Source: Halomonas zincidurans B6 (GTDB taxonomy: Bacteria > Pseudomonadota > Gammaproteobacteria > Pseudomonadales > Halomonadaceae). Taken from it: 64,000 nucleotides of DNA. Within the stretch, counting starts at the first letter, position 1, and each line of letters starts with the position of its first letter. Below the pieces are notes generated by a model. The model ran no database searches. It worked only from the letters and a program-made list of their open reading frames with translations, and had not been told where the DNA came from. The translations under genes and the position numbers were made by a program. Shown here one piece after another: positions 19,947-36,744 of the stretch. The DNA is taken from assembly GCF_000731955.1 (NCBI RefSeq), contig NZ_JNCK01000001.1, forward strand, positions 2,914,001-2,978,000, given 5' to 3'.

Positions 19947-22067
19947 TTAACCGTTCTGGTTGATGACGGCTTCAACGACGCTGGACGGCGCCTCTTCGTA
20001 ATTCGCAAACTCCATGGTGTAGCTTGCGCGGCCCTGGGTCTGAGAACGCAGATCGGTCGCGTAACCGAACATCTCAGCCAACGGAACCGTGGCGCGGATG
20101 ACCTTGCCCATAGAGGAGTCATCCATGCCCTGTACAAGGCCACGACGGCGGTTCAGGTCGCCCATGACATCACCCATGAAATCCTCCGGGGTCACGACCT
20201 CGACCTTCATCACCGGCTCCAGCAGGACGGCCTTGGCCTTGCGAGCCCCTTCCTTGACCGCCATCGAAGAGGCGATCTTGAACGCGGTCTCGTTGGAGTC
20301 CACGTCATGGTAGGAGCCGTCGAACAGCGTAACCTTGACGTCGATCATCGGGTAACCCGCGATGACACCGTTCTGCAGCTGCTCATAGGCCCCTTTCTCG
20401 ACGGCCGGCACGTATTCCTTGGGAACCACACCGCCGACGATCTCGGACGCGAACTTGAAGTGCATGTCCTCGTCCTCGCCCTTGTCTTCGGCCGTCAACG
20501 GCTCGATGCGCAGGTGCACGTGACCGTACTGACCGCGACCGCCCGACTGACGGACGAACTTGCCTTCCTGCTCGACACTGCGACGAATGGTCTCGCGATA
20601 GGCCACCTGCGGCTTGCCGATGTTGGCCTCGACCTTGAACTCGCGACGCATGCGGTCGACGAGGATGTCGAGATGCAACTCGCCCATGCCGGAGATGATC
20701 GTCTGGCCGGTCTCCTCGTCGGTCTGGACGCGGAACGACGGGTCTTCCTGAGCCAGCTTGCCCAGTGCGACGCCCATCTTCTCCTGATCGGCCTTGGACT
20801 TCGGCTCGACCGCCACCGAGATGACCGGATCCGGGAACTCCATGCGCTCCAGAACGATCTTCTCGTTGATGTCGCACAGGGTGTCACCAGTGGTGACGTC
20901 CTTGAGACCGATACAGGCCGCAATGTCACCCGCCAGAACTTCCTTGATTTCTTCACGGGAGTTGGCGTGCATCTGGACGATACGGCCCACGCGCTCTTTT
21001 TTCTGTTTAACAGAGTTGTAAACGCTGTCACCGGACTTTAGCACGCCGGAATAGACGCGAATGAAGGTCAGGGTGCCGACGAACGGATCGGTAGCGATCT
21101 TGAAGGCCAGGGCCGAGAACGGCGCACTGTCGTCCGCTTCGCGCGTGGCGATGGTGCCGTCCTTGTCGTCCAGCTCACCCTCGATGGCCTTGACCTCGGT
21201 GGGTGACGGCATGTACTCGATGACGCCATCGAGCACCGCCTGGACGCCCTTGTTCTTGAACGCGGAGCCACACGTGACCAGCACGATCTCGTTGTCCAGC
21301 GTGCGACGACGCAGGCCGGCCTTGATCTCGGCAATCGTCAGCTCACCACCTTCGAGGTACTTCTCGGTCAATTCCTCGGACGCCTCGGCGGCGGCCTCGA
21401 CCATTTCCTCGCGGTACTTCTCGGCGGTTTCCTGCAGGTCAGCCGGAATGTCGACCAACTCGTAGTTCATGCCGTGGTTGGCTTCGTCCCACAGGATCGC
21501 CTTCATCTCGATCAGGTCGACGACGCCCTTGAACTCCTCTTCCGCGCCCCAGTTGATCTGGATCGGCACGGCATTGGCGCCCAGCCGGCTCTTCAACTGA
21601 TCGATGACCATGAAGAAGTCGGCACCGGCACGGTCCATCTTGTTGACGAACACCATGCGCGGGACTTCGTACTTGTTGGCCTGACGCCACACGGTCTCGG
21701 TCTGCGGCTGAACGCCGGAGCTGCCGCACAGCACGACGACTGCACCATCGAGCACGCGCAGGGAGCGCTCGACTTCGATAGTGAAGTCGACGTGCCCCGG
21801 GGTGTCGATGATGTTGATGCGATGCTCATCGAACTGCTTGCTCATGCCCTGCCAGAAGCAGGTGGTCGCCGCGGAGGTGATGGTGATGCCACGCTCCTGC
21901 TCCTGCTCCATCCAGTCCATGGTGGCAGCGCCCTCATGGACCTCGCCGACCTTGTGGGACAGACCGGTATAGAACAGGACACGCTCGGTAGTGGTGGTCT
22001 TCCCGGCGTCGACGTGGGCAACGATACCGATATTGCGGTAACGCTTGAGTGGTGTCTTACGTGCCAC
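19947..22067 (-). CDS. fusA: Elongation factor G
   Basis: A 706-residue GTPase that drives translocation and, with RRF, ribosome recycling. The P-loop AHVDAGKTTTTERVLFYTG lies near residue 17-35, DTPGHVDFTIEVERSLRVLD is switch II and NKMDRAGADF is G4. All five domains are present, ending QGRASYTMEFANYEEAPSSV. It lies 32 nt after rpsG and 29 nt before tuf. Confidence 0.99.
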   Translation of the reverse strand: MARKTPLKRYRNIGIVAHVDAGKTTTTERVLFYTGLSHKVGEVHEGAATMDWMEQEQERGITITSAATTCFWQGMSKQFDEHRINIIDTPGHVDFTIEVERSLRVLDGAVVVLCGSSGVQPQTETVWRQANKYEVPRMVFVNKMDRAGADFFMVIDQLKSRLGANAVPIQINWGAEEEFKGVVDLIEMKAILWDEANHGMNYELVDIPADLQETAEKYREEMVEAAAEASEELTEKYLEGGELTIAEIKAGLRRRTLDNEIVLVTCGSAFKNKGVQAVLDGVIEYMPSPTEVKAIEGELDDKDGTIATREADDSAPFSALAFKIATDPFVGTLTFIRVYSGVLKSGDSVYNSVKQKKERVGRIVQMHANSREEIKEVLAGDIAACIGLKDVTTGDTLCDINEKIVLERMEFPDPVISVAVEPKSKADQEKMGVALGKLAQEDPSFRVQTDEETGQTIISGMGELHLDILVDRMRREFKVEANIGKPQVAYRETIRRSVEQEGKFVRQSGGRGQYGHVHLRIEPLTAEDKGEDEDMHFKFASEIVGGVVPKEYVPAVEKGAYEQLQNGVIAGYPMIDVKVTLFDGSYHDVDSNETAFKIASSMAVKEGARKAKAVLLEPVMKVEVVTPEDFMGDVMGDLNRRRGLVQGMDDSSMGKVIRATVPLAEMFGYATDLRSQTQGRASYTMEFANYEEAPSSVVEAVINQNG

Positions 22068-22099
22068 GATGGGACTCCCCGTTGGTTAGAAGCGACGCT

Positions 22100-22570
22100 T
22101 TAGAAGCGGTAGTGAGAGAAGGCCTTGTTGGCTTCTGCCATGCGATGCACGTCTTCACGCTTCTTCACGGCAGCGCCCTTGCCTTCGGCGGCGTCCAGCA
22201 TTTCGCCGGCCAGACGCAGCACCATGGTCTTCTCACCACGGTTGCGGGCGGCGTCGACCAGCCAGCGCATGGCCAGCGCCTGACGCCGCGAGGGACGCAC
22301 TTCCACGGGCACTTGATAAGTCGCACCACCAACCCGGCGTGACTTGACCTCGACCATCGGCTGGATCGCCTCCAGGGCCTTGTCGAAGATTTCCAGCGGC
22401 GCATCTTTCCCGCGCTCGGCAACCCGGTCCAGCGCACCGTATACGATACGCTCAGCTACAGATTTCTTGCCGCCGTACATCAAGTGGTTCATGAACTTAG
22501 CCAGGCGCTCGCTTCCGAATTTAGGATCCGGAAGAATCTCGCGCTTAGCGGCAACTCTTCTTCTAGGCAT
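22100..22570 (-). CDS. rpsG: 30S ribosomal protein S7
   Basis: A 156-residue protein that nucleates assembly of the 30S head and in E. coli represses the str operon at the rpsL-rpsG gap. MPRRRVAAKREILPDPKFGS opens it and GGATYQVPVEVRPSRRQALA is the signature. A 144-nt gap to rpsL upstream could hold the S7 site. Confidence 0.98.
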   Translation of the reverse strand: MPRRRVAAKREILPDPKFGSERLAKFMNHLMYGGKKSVAERIVYGALDRVAERGKDAPLEIFDKALEAIQPMVEVKSRRVGGATYQVPVEVRPSRRQALAMRWLVDAARNRGEKTMVLRLAGEMLDAAEGKGAAVKKREDVHRMAEANKAFSHYRF

Positions 22571-22714
22571 GATAAGCCCTCAATTGAAGGGTCCTTCAGG
22601 TAAACCCGAGACTCGCGCGCCGAGACCTACAACCGCGGGCGCCGCTCGACCTTACTCTTATCTGACCGTTGTTACGCTCGAAATAGTTACGCTGATATTG
22701 CGACGTCCGGACGG
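22571..22714 (-). other. rpsL-rpsG intercistronic region, possible S7 target
   Basis: This 144-nt region has no open frame of note. In E. coli the S7 repressor binds the equivalent gap. I see GC-rich inverted segments but cannot show a match to the 16S S7 site by eye. The role is suggested by position only. Confidence 0.3.
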
Positions 22715-23089
22715 TTAGGTCTTGGGACGCTTGGTGCCGTACTTGGAACGGCCCTGCTTACGATTCTGCACGCCCGAGGTATCGAGTGCGCCACGCACGG
22801 TGTGATAGCGCACACCCGGCAAGTCCTTGACACGGCCGCCACGGATCAGGACCACGGAGTGCTCCTGAAGATTGTGGCCTTCACCGCCGATATAGGAGGT
22901 GACTTCGTAGCCGTTGGTCAGACGAACGCGGCACACCTTGCGCAGTGCTGAGTTCGGCTTCTTCGGCGTGGTGGTGTACACGCGGGTGCAGACCCCGCGG
23001 CGCTGCGGGCAGGCCTCAAGCGCCGGCACGTCGCTCTTGGCGGCCTGGCGCTTGCGCGGCTTGCGCACGAGCTGGTTGATCGTTGCCAT
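22715..23089 (-). CDS. rpsL: 30S ribosomal protein S12
   Basis: A 124-residue decoding-centre protein. I chose the start MATINQLVRKPRKRQA at 23089; the frame continues upstream through noncoding and rpoC sequence. VYTTTPKKPNSALRKVCRVR carries the wild-type lysine at the streptomycin position, and KDLPGVRYHTVRG the aspartate that RimO modifies in E. coli. Nothing suggests streptomycin resistance. It is the first gene of the str operon, with its own promoter. Confidence 0.98.
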   Translation of the reverse strand: MATINQLVRKPRKRQAAKSDVPALEACPQRRGVCTRVYTTTPKKPNSALRKVCRVRLTNGYEVTSYIGGEGHNLQEHSVVLIRGGRVKDLPGVRYHTVRGALDTSGVQNRKQGRSKYGTKRPKT

Positions 23090-23166
23090 GTCTGTAGCTG
23101 TCTCCAATGGTTGCCTTGCCTTAATAGCAAGCGCGGGCGTACCCACCCCACTATTAAAGGCTGGGC

Positions 23167-23196
23167 ATTCTAAAGTCTTGCCACGAGCGGCGTCAA
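23167..23196 (-). promoter_or_regulatory. Sigma70 promoter of the str operon
   Basis: TTGACG (23196-23191), an 18-nt spacer and TAGAAT (23172-23167) lie 77 nt upstream of rpsL. The -10 hexamer is the same as at the rrn and tRNA promoters of this window. Confidence 0.8.
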
Positions 23197-23219
23197 GGCC
23201 GGCGCCCAAGGTGCCGGCC
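23197..23219 (-). terminator. GC-rich hairpin after rpoC
   Basis: A perfect GGCCGGC/GCCGGCC stem lies 16 nt after the rpoC stop and directly abuts the -35 box of the rpsL promoter. It lacks a U tract, so it may be a pause or a weak terminator. Confidence 0.5.
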
Positions 23220-23235
23220 CCTCCCGCGCACTGCC

Positions 23236-27453
<4,218 letters not shown>

Positions 27454-27537
27454 GGGGTCGCTCCGTTGCGGAGTTGTCATGAGCGGGACCCGAATCCAGC
27501 GGGGTCCCGCGGACCGTCATTGTTCAGCGTCGGGCGT

Positions 27538-31614
<4,077 letters not shown>

Positions 31615-31785
31615 CTGTATTCCCCAGCTTGTTCACCATGGGTGACCGATGCGTGGTCGGCGCCGCCTGCCGGGGCTACCCCGTCAGGCGCTGACGGCAA
31701 GCCCCCCGCAAGAGGCTCGCCGTCGGAATTCGCTTAGCGACTTATCGGCCGTTTTAGCTACACGATAGGACGCTAGTAACAACAG

Positions 31786-31819
31786 AAAAAGGCCGGCAGC
31801 GGGTGTCCCGCCACCAGCC
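31786..31819 (-). terminator. Attenuator hairpin between rplL and rpoB
   Basis: On the minus strand a 13-bp stem with several G-U pairs (GGCTGGTGGCGGG with CCCGCTGCCGGCC), a 3-nt loop and TTTTT lie in the 246-nt rplL-rpoB gap. Partial termination at this place is established in E. coli and sets the ratio of ribosomal protein to polymerase. Confidence 0.85.
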
Positions 31820-31860
31820 AGGGAAGCTTACGCAGCGCGTGAAGCCTCGGAGCGCAAGGG

Positions 31861-32232
31861 TTACTTGAGCTCCACAGACGCGCCCGCTTCTTCCAGCTTC
31901 TTCTTGGCTTCTTCGGCGTCGTCCTTGGACATCGCTTCCTTGATGGTCGCCGGAGCGCCGTCGACGGCCCCCTTGGCTTCCTTCAGGCCAAGACCGGTGA
32001 TCTCGCGAACCACCTTGATGACGTTGACTTTCTTGTCGCCGGCAGCGGTCAGGACCAGGTCGAACTCGGTCTGCTCTTCTTCAACAACCGCTTCACCGCC
32101 ACCCGGGCCAGCCACGACGGCGGCCGCGGCGGATACGCCGAACTTCTCTTCCATCGCTTCGATCAGCTCGGCGACTTCCATCACGGACATGTCGGCGACG
32201 GCGTTGATGATGTCTTCTTTGGTCAGTGCCAT
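31861..32232 (-). CDS. rplL: 50S ribosomal protein L7/L12
   Basis: A 123-residue stalk protein. The helical N-terminal dimerisation part (MALTKEDIINAVADMSVMEV) is joined by an Ala/Gly-rich hinge (AAAAVVAGPGGGEAV) to the factor-binding C-terminal domain (KKVNVIKVVREITGLGLKEA). It lies 90 nt after rplJ. Confidence 0.98.
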   Translation of the reverse strand: MALTKEDIINAVADMSVMEVAELIEAMEEKFGVSAAAAVVAGPGGGEAVVEEEQTEFDLVLTAAGDKKVNVIKVVREITGLGLKEAKGAVDGAPATIKEAMSKDDAEEAKKKLEEAGASVELK

Positions 32233-32322
32233 GTTTGCTTTCCTAAACTTTGCGGAGCGCCCCGTAGCGGGTTCGGCGCTCGATAACGGGAACTACGATT
32301 CGGGCTGCGGCAAGCAGGCGCC

Positions 32323-32826
32323 TTAAGCGGCTTGTTCCTGCTTCTGATCGCGCAGCGCAGCGAGGGTGCGCACGAGCTTGCCGGCAGAAGCTTCCTTCAT
32401 GACGGACATCAGCTTGGCGATTGCCTCATCGCGTGTCGGCAGCGTTGCCAGACGGTCGAGATCGACGGCCGGGATGAACTCACCCTCGTAGGCCAGCGCC
32501 TTGACTTCGAAGTCCGACTGATTCTTGGCGAACTCCTTGAACAGACGAGCGGCAGCGCCCGGATGTTCATAGGAGAAGGCCAGCATGGTCGGACCGACGA
32601 ACGTCTCGTTCAGGCACTCCCAGGGAGTGCCCGACAGCGCACGGCGTGCCAGCGTGTTGCGGACAACACGGATCTGCACGCCGTTCTCGCGAGCCTGCTT
32701 GCGCAATACGGTCATTGCGCCCACATCGACGCCGCGAGAGTCGGCGACTACAACGGAGAGAGCGTCCTTCGCTGCCTCACTGACCTCAGCAACTATCGCT
32801 TTCTTGCCTTCGAGACCTAGTGGCAC
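32323..32826 (-). CDS. rplJ: 50S ribosomal protein L10
   Basis: A 167-residue stalk base protein that binds L7/L12 dimers and in E. coli represses rplJL. I chose the GTG at 32826 (read as MPLGLEGKKAIVAEVSEAAK), with AAGGAG 8 nt upstream. Another GTG three codons earlier would overlap that Shine-Dalgarno. VVVADSRGVDVGAMTVLR and VRNTLARRAL are diagnostic. The GTG start is uncommon among its neighbours. Confidence 0.95.
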   Translation of the reverse strand: MPLGLEGKKAIVAEVSEAAKDALSVVVADSRGVDVGAMTVLRKQARENGVQIRVVRNTLARRALSGTPWECLNETFVGPTMLAFSYEHPGAAARLFKEFAKNQSDFEVKALAYEGEFIPAVDLDRLATLPTRDEAIAKLMSVMKEASAGKLVRTLAALRDQKQEQAA

Positions 32827-32879
32827 AGTGTTCACTCCTTCATGCCGAGGCGCTTGCGAACAAGACTGCCCCGGTGGTT

Positions 32880-32970
32880 ACCTTCTCCGCCCGCCCACTG
32901 GTGGGGGCACCATCTGCGCAGGCGACCGTTAAGCCATTAAGTCACCCGGGGATGACGCCTGCGGTCTTTG
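32880..32970 (-). promoter_or_regulatory. L10 leader RNA (rplJL autoregulation)
   Basis: In the 210-nt rplA-rplJ gap, AGACCGCAGGCG (about 32956-32967) can pair with CGCCTGCG in CGCCTGCGCAGATGGTG (32908-32924). The AGAUGGUG element after the pairing is the conserved core of the L10(L12)4-binding leader known from many bacteria. This predicts translational repression of rplJ by L10. Confidence 0.82.
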
Positions 32971-33036
32971 ACGGCGCCCCGCCAGCGCTGCGCAACAGCG
33001 CACGGGGACCGCAAAGTTACTGCCTGGTACGACACG

Positions 33037-33729
33037 TCAGATATACGCAGAGTGATCGACGGTCAGACCCGGGCCCATGGTCGTGGACAGGGTCATTTTC
33101 TTGAAGTAGATGCCCTTCGAGGTGCTCGGCTTGAGGCGCTTGAGGTCGTTGACCAGCGCGTCGAGGTTGCCACGAATGGCATCGGCCGAGAAATCCACCT
33201 TGCCCAGCGTGGAATGAATGATGCCGTTCTTGTCGGTACGGAAGCGCACCTGACCGGCCTTGGCATTCTTGACCGCGGTCGCCACGTCGGGCGTCACGGT
33301 ACCCACCTTGGGGTTGGGCATCAGGCCGCGCGGACCGAGGATCTGGCCCAGCTGGCCGACCACGCGCATCGCGTCGGGAGAGGCGATGACCACATCGAAG
33401 TCCAGATTGCCCTTCTTGACCTGCTCGGCAAGATCGTCCATGCCGACGATATCGGCACCGGCTTCCTTGGCCGCTTCCTCGTTGGCACCCTGGGTAAAGA
33501 CGGCAACGCGCACGTCCTTGCCGGTACCGTTGGGCATGACGGTGGCGCCACGCACGACCTGGTCGGATTTACGCGGATCGACGCCCAGATTGATGGCGAC
33601 GTCGAGCGACTCCTTGAAGTTGACCTTGGACAGCTCGGAGAGCAATGCCACGGCCTCGTCTACCGAATAGACCTTGGAGGCGTCGACTTTCTCGCGGAAC
33701 AGCTGCGCGCGCTTGGACAGTTTAGCCAT
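33037..33729 (-). CDS. rplA: 50S ribosomal protein L1
   Basis: A 230-residue protein of the L1 stalk that moves E-site tRNA and in E. coli represses rplKA. MAKLSKRAQLFREKVDASKV opens it. GPRGLMPNPKVGTVTPDVA and GQVRFRTDKNGIIHSTLGKV are the conserved RNA-binding parts. It starts 2 nt after the rplK stop. Confidence 0.98.
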   Translation of the reverse strand: MAKLSKRAQLFREKVDASKVYSVDEAVALLSELSKVNFKESLDVAINLGVDPRKSDQVVRGATVMPNGTGKDVRVAVFTQGANEEAAKEAGADIVGMDDLAEQVKKGNLDFDVVIASPDAMRVVGQLGQILGPRGLMPNPKVGTVTPDVATAVKNAKAGQVRFRTDKNGIIHSTLGKVDFSADAIRGNLDALVNDLKRLKPSTSKGIYFKKMTLSTTMGPGLTVDHSAYI

Positions 33730-33731
33730 GA

Positions 33732-34163
33732 TCAGAGACCCTCCACGTTGAGGCCCATGCTGCGGGCGCTGCCGGCGATGGTGCGCACGGCGGCGTCGAG
33801 ATCGCCGGCCGTCATGTCCGGCTCCTTGGTCTTGGCGATCTCTTCGAGCTGCTCGCGGGTCACGGTGCCGACCTTGTTCTTGTTCGGCTCACCCGAACCG
33901 GACTTGATGCCGGCCGCTTTCTTGAGCAGCACGGCAGCAGGCGGCGTCTTGGTGACGAACGTGAAGCTGCGATCGGAGTAGACGGTAATCACCACCGGCG
34001 TCGGCAGACCCGGCTCGATGTCCTGGGTTTCTGCGTTGAAGGCCTTGCAGAACTCCATGATATTGACACCGTGCTGACCCAGCGCGGGGCCCACGGGGGG
34101 ACTCGGATTGGCCTTGCCCGCTGCGACCTGCAGCTTGATGTAGGCCTGGACTTTCTTAGCCAT
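33732..34163 (-). CDS. rplK: 50S ribosomal protein L11
   Basis: A 143-residue protein of the GTPase-associated centre. The N-terminal domain has KLQVAAGKANPSPPVGPALG and the rRNA-binding C-terminal domain ends DLDAAVRTIAGSARSMGLNV. It lies 90 nt after nusG. The gap may hold the L1 control site. Confidence 0.98.
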   Translation of the reverse strand: MAKKVQAYIKLQVAAGKANPSPPVGPALGQHGVNIMEFCKAFNAETQDIEPGLPTPVVITVYSDRSFTFVTKTPPAAVLLKKAAGIKSGSGEPNKNKVGTVTREQLEEIAKTKEPDMTAGDLDAAVRTIAGSARSMGLNVEGL

Positions 34164-34177
34164 GATGAACTCCAGTT

Positions 34178-34202
34178 GGGTAGTAGCGCCTCGCGGCTCC
34201 CC
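34178..34202 (-). promoter_or_regulatory. Candidate L1-binding hairpin in the rplK leader
   Basis: On the minus strand GGGGAGCC-GCGA-GGC then 7 nt and CCC form a short hairpin with an asymmetric internal loop, just upstream of rplK. L1 control sites have this general shape and place. The match is judged by eye only. Confidence 0.4.
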
Positions 34203-34253
34203 GGATTGGCGGACCGCCTCGACGGCCCGACGAAAAATTGGTGGCGAAGGACG

Positions 34254-34787
34254 TCAGTCCTTCTCGACCTGGGCGAACTCGAGCTCCACCGGTGTCGAGC
34301 GACCGAAGATCAGCACGCTGACATGCAGGCGGCTCTTCTCGTAGTTGACCTCTTCGACCACCCCATTGAAGTCGGCGAACGGGCCGTCGACGACGCGCAC
34401 CGCCTCGCCCGGCTCGAACAGCGTCTTGGGTCGCGGCTTGTCGGTGCCATCCTGCACGCGGCGCAGGATGCCGTCGGCTTCCTTCTGGGTGATCGGCGCC
34501 GGTTTCTCCGGCGTGCCGCCAATGAACCCCATCACCCGCGGGGTTTCATTGACCAGGTGCCAGGTCTGGTCGTTCATTTCCATCTCGACCAGCACGTAGC
34601 CGGGATAGAACTTGCGCTCGCTCTTGCGCCGCTTGCCGTCACGCATCTCGACGACTTCTTCGGTCGGCACCAGGATCTCGCCGAACTGATCCTCCATGCC
34701 ATAAAGCTTCACGCGCTCGATGAGCGAGCGCATGACATGCTTCTCGAAACCGGAGTAGGCGTGTACGACGTACCAACGCTTGGACAT
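34254..34787 (-). CDS. nusG: Transcription elongation/antitermination factor NusG
   Basis: A 177-residue factor that binds RNA polymerase through its N-terminal domain (WYVVHAYSGFEKHVMRSLIE) and Rho or S10 through its C-terminal KOW domain (FEPGEAVRVVDGPFADFNGV). FYPGYVLVEMEMND and ETPRVMGFIGG are family-typical. It lies 8 nt after secE, the usual gene pair. Confidence 0.98.
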   Translation of the reverse strand: MSKRWYVVHAYSGFEKHVMRSLIERVKLYGMEDQFGEILVPTEEVVEMRDGKRRKSERKFYPGYVLVEMEMNDQTWHLVNETPRVMGFIGGTPEKPAPITQKEADGILRRVQDGTDKPRPKTLFEPGEAVRVVDGPFADFNGVVEEVNYEKSRLHVSVLIFGRSTPVELEFAQVEKD

Positions 34788-34795
34788 GGAATCTC

Positions 34796-35164
34796 CTAAC
34801 CGATGATGCCGGACATGGCCCAGCCCAACAGGGTGTCAATCAGCCACAGCATCAACCCCACCAGCAGCACGGCGACCAGCACGATGATGGTCGTCTGCAC
34901 GGTCTCCTGGCGCGTGGGCCAGACGACGCGCTGGATCTCCTTGCGCGAACTGCGAGCCAGCTCGATAAGATCCCGCCCCTTGGCGGTGGTCAGCGCCACG
35001 CCAGCGGCGGCGAGCCCCAGGGCCACCACGCCCAGAACGCGGTAGAGCATGGCCTGATCGGCAAAGTAACTGTTGCCAACCACGGCCAGCGCGGCGAGGA
35101 TGACGGCTACCGTCCACTTGAGAGCATCGTGGCGCGACTTCTGCACCTCGGCGTTTTGCTTCAT
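34796..35164 (-). CDS. secE: Preprotein translocase subunit SecE
   Basis: A 122-residue inner-membrane subunit of SecYEG. I chose the start MKQNAEVQKSRHDALKW at 35164; the frame opens further up into tRNA-Trp. Three membrane segments fit the long enteric form, with RKEIQRVVWPTRQETVQTT before the last helix as the conserved signature. It lies between tRNA-Trp and nusG. Confidence 0.97.
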   Translation of the reverse strand: MKQNAEVQKSRHDALKWTVAVILAALAVVGNSYFADQAMLYRVLGVVALGLAAAGVALTTAKGRDLIELARSSRKEIQRVVWPTRQETVQTTIIVLVAVLLVGLMLWLIDTLLGWAMSGIIG

Positions 35165-35238
35165 GACGATGGAACTCCTCAAGGCGCAGCACGCGAAAAA
35201 GACGGAAGTATATGGAATGACGCCAGCCTGGGGAAGAC

Positions 35239-35314
<76 letters not shown>

Positions 35315-35367
35315 GCATTCTGAAAACGCAAATGCCTATTGCAGGCAGTGACGCTACAGCGGGCAGA

Positions 35368-35396
35368 ATGATACCTAACACATCTTGCCTTGACAA
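35368..35396 (-). promoter_or_regulatory. Promoter of tRNA-Trp/secE/nusG
   Basis: TTGTCA (35396-35391), a 17-nt spacer and TATCAT (35373-35368) lie 54 nt before tRNA-Trp and after the terminator of the upstream tRNA cluster. Confidence 0.7.
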
Positions 35397-35423
35397 CCCT
35401 TTCCACCCCTCTGAGCAGAAAGA

Positions 35424-35447
35424 CAAAAAGCGAGCTCGCGCTCGCCT
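35424..35447 (-). terminator. Terminator of the tRNA-Tyr-Gly-Thr cluster
   Basis: On the minus strand a GCGAGC/GCTCGC stem capped by a GCGA tetraloop is followed by TTTTT. It ends the tRNA transcript, at the place where relatives have tufB. Confidence 0.88.
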
Positions 35448-35456
35448 TTTGCAATG

Positions 35457-35531
35457 TGGAGCTCATGGACGGATTTGAACCGTCGACCTCACCCTTACCA
35501 AGGGTGTGCTCTACCCCTGAGCTACATGAGC
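35457..35531 (-). tRNA. tRNA-Thr (GGT anticodon)
   Basis: A 75-nt cloverleaf with acceptor GCTCATG/CATGAGC, anticodon loop CTTGGTAAG, T loop GTTCAAATC and an encoded CCA. It is the last tRNA of the Tyr-Gly-Thr cluster. Confidence 0.96.
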
Positions 35532-35571
35532 TGAACCGCCTTTACAACCAACTTCTACACCAGCACATAAC

Positions 35572-35645
<74 letters not shown>

Positions 35646-35693
35646 CTACCCACTCTGCACTACCGGCACGACACGAGCGCGTCGACATGAATC

Positions 35694-35777
<84 letters not shown>

Positions 35778-35790
35778 AACGTGGCGGCTA

Positions 35791-35818
35791 ATTCTACCGC
35801 CTGAGGCAACACTGTCAA
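35791..35818 (-). promoter_or_regulatory. Promoter of the tRNA-Tyr-Gly-Thr cluster
   Basis: A perfect TTGACA (35818-35813), a 16-nt spacer and TAGAAT (35796-35791) lie 14 nt before tRNA-Tyr. The downstream discriminator TAGCCGCC is GC-rich, as in stringently controlled promoters. Confidence 0.85.
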
Positions 35819-35904
35819 GCCCTTGCTGTACAAAACTCAGCTTTTACAGCGACTTGAACTACTGACGAGTCAAAAGGCCCGGCCCCAGAACGCCGCGTAT
35901 TGTT

Positions 35905-36744
35905 TCAAAGCAGCATCGACAATGCAAGACTTGCGCGCAGCTTTTCCAGCCCCGCGGGACTTGGTACCTGCGGCGCGCCGGACAATCGCCCGGCACGCTC
36001 GGCGGCAGTCAGCGGAAAGCTTGCCTCGAGCCCCGCATAGACCATGTCGGGCCAGAGCGCATGGGGCACCCGCAGCCCCCGCGAAACGACCCGCGCGTCG
36101 CCACCGGTCATCAGCAGCGGCAGGGCGACGCCCTCACGATCGCAGACTTCGCCGTAGATGCGATTCACGGCACTGACGGCGGCCATAAAGATGCCGTGAT
36201 TGACCGCCGCCGCGGTGTTTCTTCCCGGCAGCAGCAGGCTGTCGGCCTCGCTGTCCGGGTCGATCGCCACGTTGCGCGTGCCGAGCTTGAGGCTATCCTT
36301 CATCAGCCGCAGTCCGGGCACGATATAGCCTCCCAGATGACGGCCACCGGGAAGCACGAAATCGATGGTGATCGCGCTACCGCAGTCGACCGTACAACAC
36401 CCCCCCGTCAGGTGGTAGCCCGCCAACGCGCCCATCCAGCGGTCGACGCCGAGCCGCTCCGGTTCTTCGTAGCCGCAACTGACGCCCAGCGCCTCGCGGG
36501 TTGAGTGGGCCACATGCACCACCCCGACCTGGCGTCGCAGCAGAGCCACGGTCTCCTCCAGGACAGCGCGCCGGGCGACGCTGGAAATCCGCACCGTGCT
36601 AACCACGTCAAGGTCGGGGATATCGGCGCCAGGTCGCCACGCTTCACGGGTCCATACCGCCCCGCGCGAGCGGATCTCGCTGCTGGCCACGTCCTTCAAG
36701 CGCCACTTGGAAAGCGTGTTGCCGATATCCAGGTCCAGGATCAT
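35905..36744 (-). CDS. coaX: Type III pantothenate kinase
   Basis: A 279-residue cytoplasmic kinase that makes 4'-phosphopantothenate, the first step to coenzyme A. The ASKHA-fold motifs are visible: phosphate loop DLDIGNTLSKW at the N-terminus, GVDRWMGALAGY with catalytic Asp101, DCGSAITIDFVLPGG near 120 and GGYIVPGLRLMKDSL near 138. CoaX enzymes need a monovalent cation and are not feedback-inhibited by CoA (family knowledge). The start overlaps the birA stop by 4 nt, a conserved birA-coaX pairing in pseudomonads. Confidence 0.95.
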   Translation of the reverse strand: MILDLDIGNTLSKWRLKDVASSEIRSRGAVWTREAWRPGADIPDLDVVSTVRISSVARRAVLEETVALLRRQVGVVHVAHSTREALGVSCGYEEPERLGVDRWMGALAGYHLTGGCCTVDCGSAITIDFVLPGGRHLGGYIVPGLRLMKDSLKLGTRNVAIDPDSEADSLLLPGRNTAAAVNHGIFMAAVSAVNRIYGEVCDREGVALPLLMTGGDARVVSRGLRVPHALWPDMVYAGLEASFPLTAAERAGRLSGAPQVPSPAGLEKLRASLALSMLL

